Assembly (NCBI RefSeq): GCF_000143415.4
Contig: NW_003314298.1
Span: forward strand, 1,147,250 to 1,211,249
Origin: Selaginella moellendorffii
Lineage: Eukaryota > Streptophyta > Lycopodiopsida > Selaginellales > Selaginellaceae
Direction of reading: 5' to 3'
Length of the DNA: 64,000 nucleotides
Shown in pieces: positions 60,990 to 64,000 of this stretch (positions are counted from its first letter, which is position 1; each line of letters starts with the position of its first letter). A program made the translations under genes and the position numbers. The notes beneath the pieces were generated by a model. That model was not told where the DNA came from, made no database searches, and was given only the letters and a program-made list of their open reading frames with translations.

Positions 60990-63900
60990 TACTTGGACCT
61001 CATAGAAATAAATTAATAAATGAAATTTTTTCTGTTATACAGAAAATTTTAAGCAAGTGTTCTAGTATAATAATAAGAAAATGAGAGTGCTTAACAATAC
61101 TAGGGAGTCAACCACAATTTATAATGTCAATGAGCTATGTGATATCTTTCTTATTAAATGCCTAGCCAAACTTAGATTGCATGCTATATAAGATTAAAGT
61201 CATGAGGCAGTGATTATCATTTTCTCATAAAAACCTAAACATTCTATAAAATAATTGATATTTGAAAAATATGAAATAAGAGATATTTATTATAAACTGT
61301 CATGCTACAGAGATTTCAAATTATTACATTTGTTTGCTTGGTTTTAGATTTGCCTATAGCCTTGAGAATCCAAGCTTAAGGATTCAAGGCATATTGACAA
61401 AAACCAAGGCCACATCAAAACTTAATTAAAAGGAGACTTCTTTGAATTTTTTTTTAATTAATTAAGATCATATATATGAAAGTATATAATTCTAGTAAGT
61501 CTTAAATATTAACACAAAATTAAATAGAATAAAAAATAAGTTTTGAACGCTTACATTTATATATATATTCACTCACTTTAGTCTTTTTAATTTTCATTTT
61601 ATGCCTACTAATACACCATAAGCATATACCTCCACTCCTCACTTAACTTTGAAAGCAATTAAATCTTTTGGCTGTATGATTCTTTGAAGGCACCACAAGA
61701 CTAAAATATATAATGAATGAATGAATGAATAAAAGAAATTGTAAAGAAATCTTAAGCTTAAGATAAGAAATAATATTTTTTTGGCTGCCACCTAGGGATA
61801 AGGCCATTTTGTGAAGGCCCTAATTCTCTTACATTGCCCTAAGCTCCTCTGTTAGTTGATAAATGAGCTTGTTTGTGATTGTTTATAATTTGGTTCTCCA
61901 ACAATATAGTATGGTTTAAATTGCATGAAAACATTATGGCTCTTAATTTACCTCATCAAGGTTAGTTATTTTATGGTTATCACTTTTGATATAGAAACCA
62001 AACAATAATTTCACAGAAAGATACAAAGAAAATCTCATCTATTTTAATCTTTACTGACACATATAAATTATAGGTTTTATACACTAAAATTGAGTAAATT
62101 CAAGAGTATCTCAAGTCTATTGTCTGATTTGATAAAAGCATGACACACTTTTAGCAAAAACTTTTTAGACTTAATGCTTATAATTGTTCAGGGAAACCAA
62201 GTGCCATAAAAGTTTTTAAAAAGAGTTAAAATTATTTTTGAAATCATCAAGTCTTTTAATGATTGCAGAAAGGAGCCCAAATTTACTTAGCACTAAACAG
62301 TACAACTAAATCATTCGAGACAAAAGAGATTTGGTTTCTACAATTATGCACAAATGATCCAGATACAAAATTACAAGATGTTTATAAAAGTTATAAGGGC
62401 ATTCTACTTATCTTTTATCTTTAAAGGTAGTTTAGCTTGAAGCAACAGCCACAACAATTTTGTTGGATGGTGGGTTGTTAAATAGTGGTGGTTGCCAAAC
62501 TTAGTGTTTACAAATTAATAGGATCCTTTCACAAATTTTTAATAATAGTAATCATCTCCACACACTATTGCAAATACATATATACATACATACATATATA
62601 AATGTATGTTTTTTAAATATATCAATACATATGTATATACATGTATATATATAGTAATTTTTGATAAAATTTAGCTAGTTATATTCTGATATCCATCAAA
62701 GCTAATGATAAAGTGCACTCATGACTTTAATATGACCATCGAGATGCTTTAGCCAGTACAAAATGCAAATGCATAAAGAAGGAAAAAGATAAAAAATAAT
62801 ACTTTCTAACAATAAATTTTACTTACTGTGATATCTTTGAAACTAAATAGTTCATTTTGTCTAGTAGGTGGTTACATGTTACAGTGGTATAAAAATTGGT
62901 AAAAAGTGATCAAAGTTTTTATGAAAATAAATGTAAACATCACAAAACTAGTTTAAAAATTAATTAACAACTTTTATATAAAAATTATAAGGTTTTTTTA
63001 GAGTAATTTCAATTACTTTTTTTTAATAATTTTTGTATATGATTGTAATGTAAATTTGTTCACAATACACTCAGCCACTTAACTCTTTTTCTATCCAAGA
63101 ATAACATAATATTAAGAAAATGTACACAAAGAACAAAGTAACTTACTTTATTCTTCAAACTAAAAAATCTTTGAAAATCACTAGTTTGCTCAACATCATA
63201 ACATTTTGGGTGTTTGAACCCAAATATGATCCTATGTTCCAAAAACCATAAAAACTTTCTTAGAGTCTAAAAAACCAAGTTTCCTCACAAAAGAAACATT
63301 TAAAATGTATAGTTATTGTCCTAATATGTTCCTCCTACCTTAAGGATTGTTTTTAATACATTGAATCTAAGTGATCAGAGCTGGTTCTTACAAGACATCG
63401 GTATTATAAGCTTTAGTCGGTTTACTTGTATGATGAAATCAATTATATCATATAACCATATAAAGTGAGATTTATACTTGAAGAGTTGTTTACTCACATA
63501 AGATAATAGTGTTTCATCTATGTCTCTCTCTTGGGTAGTTCCTAATATGTGCAAAAATGCATAAAATTGGTAATATAGAATCCAAGGCAAGAATTGTCTC
63601 ATGCCAAAGATGGGCTTTAAGATATAAACAGATGGTCTTTGCTTAAAATAGTGAAGCTAAAAATAAATCTCTAATTTTATCATACTAATAACAAAAGGAG
63701 ATTGGGAAAGCTATAGCCATGGCTAGTCCAACTCTCTCTCTATAAAATCTAGTGTGATTTGTTTAGAAATGCTAGCACCTAGAAGACATTAAAGCTTCTC
63801 ATTGCACTATGAGACTATATCAGGACAAATGTTAAGAGCACAAGCATTTCATTTGGCAAGGTTGCTTACAATGTTCTTGTTGTTGTTCATTTTGCAAGTA

Positions 63901-64000
63901 AAATGTCACTCTTAAAAATAACAAAAAATTTATTACCTTTGTCAACTATTGAAATGATCTATGTAGTGAGAAAGAAATCTACAAGTAAAATAAATATCAA
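60990..64000. other. AT-rich end of window, no gene recognised
   Basis: No ORF with a recognisable domain. Simple repeats: AATG units at 61,711-61,731 and TACA/TATA-type units at 62,575-62,655. Stop-dense on both strands. Confidence 0.5.

Overview
The window looks like nuclear DNA of a land plant, most likely a lycophyte such as Selaginella. Reasons: plant-type gene families (plastid acyl-ACP desaturase, group IId WRKY, NUP155, NOT3, presenilin, MICU), very short GT-AG introns (mostly 52-68 bp), and plant LTR retrotransposons using the initiator-tRNA-Met primer site. The species is an inference.

Layout. 1-13,932 is a compact block of housekeeping genes: the 3' end of a mitochondrial calcium-uptake regulator (MICU, +), an acyl-ACP desaturase (-), NUP155 (-, 13 exons), NOT3 (+, 16 exons, head-to-head with NUP155 across a 152-bp telo-box promoter) and an intronless-CDS presenilin (+). 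13,973-16,832 holds two copies of a secreted bulb-lectin-like gene. The first has a nonsense codon and the second is intact. The second is preceded by a decayed copy of the presenilin 3' end, so presenilin 3' end plus lectin was duplicated as one unit. A third, broken lectin fragment lies at about 53.23 kb.

18.2-42.3 kb is a nested repeat landscape: three 5S-rRNA-like LTR-type repeats; a decayed Ty3/gypsy RT; a 10.6-kb LTR element (21,553-32,120, TSD GTTGG, tRNA-Met PBS, no recognisable gag-pol) that received two solo-LTR-like insertions of 1.73 and 1.77 kb, each with its own 5-bp TSD; a chromodomain Ty3/gypsy element (34,483-40,138, minus) inserted in a decaying multi-exon gene of unknown function; and a GC-rich minisatellite. 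43.1-46.5 kb is a decayed MULE-like transposase with a SWIM zinc finger. 48.0-51.5 kb is a broken Ty1/copia element. A calmodulin-binding group IId WRKY gene lies at 54,024-55,228. From 55.9 kb to the end the DNA is very AT-rich and holds one decayed Ty3/gypsy relic plus simple repeats.

The expressed genes are mostly unrelated household functions (fatty-acid desaturation, nuclear pore, mRNA deadenylation, gamma-secretase, Ca2+ uptake). The less ordinary part is the lectin family and the modular LTR repeats. Exon coordinates were built by hand from splice sites, reading phase and recalled family sequences. For the complete genes all phases close and the total lengths match the families.
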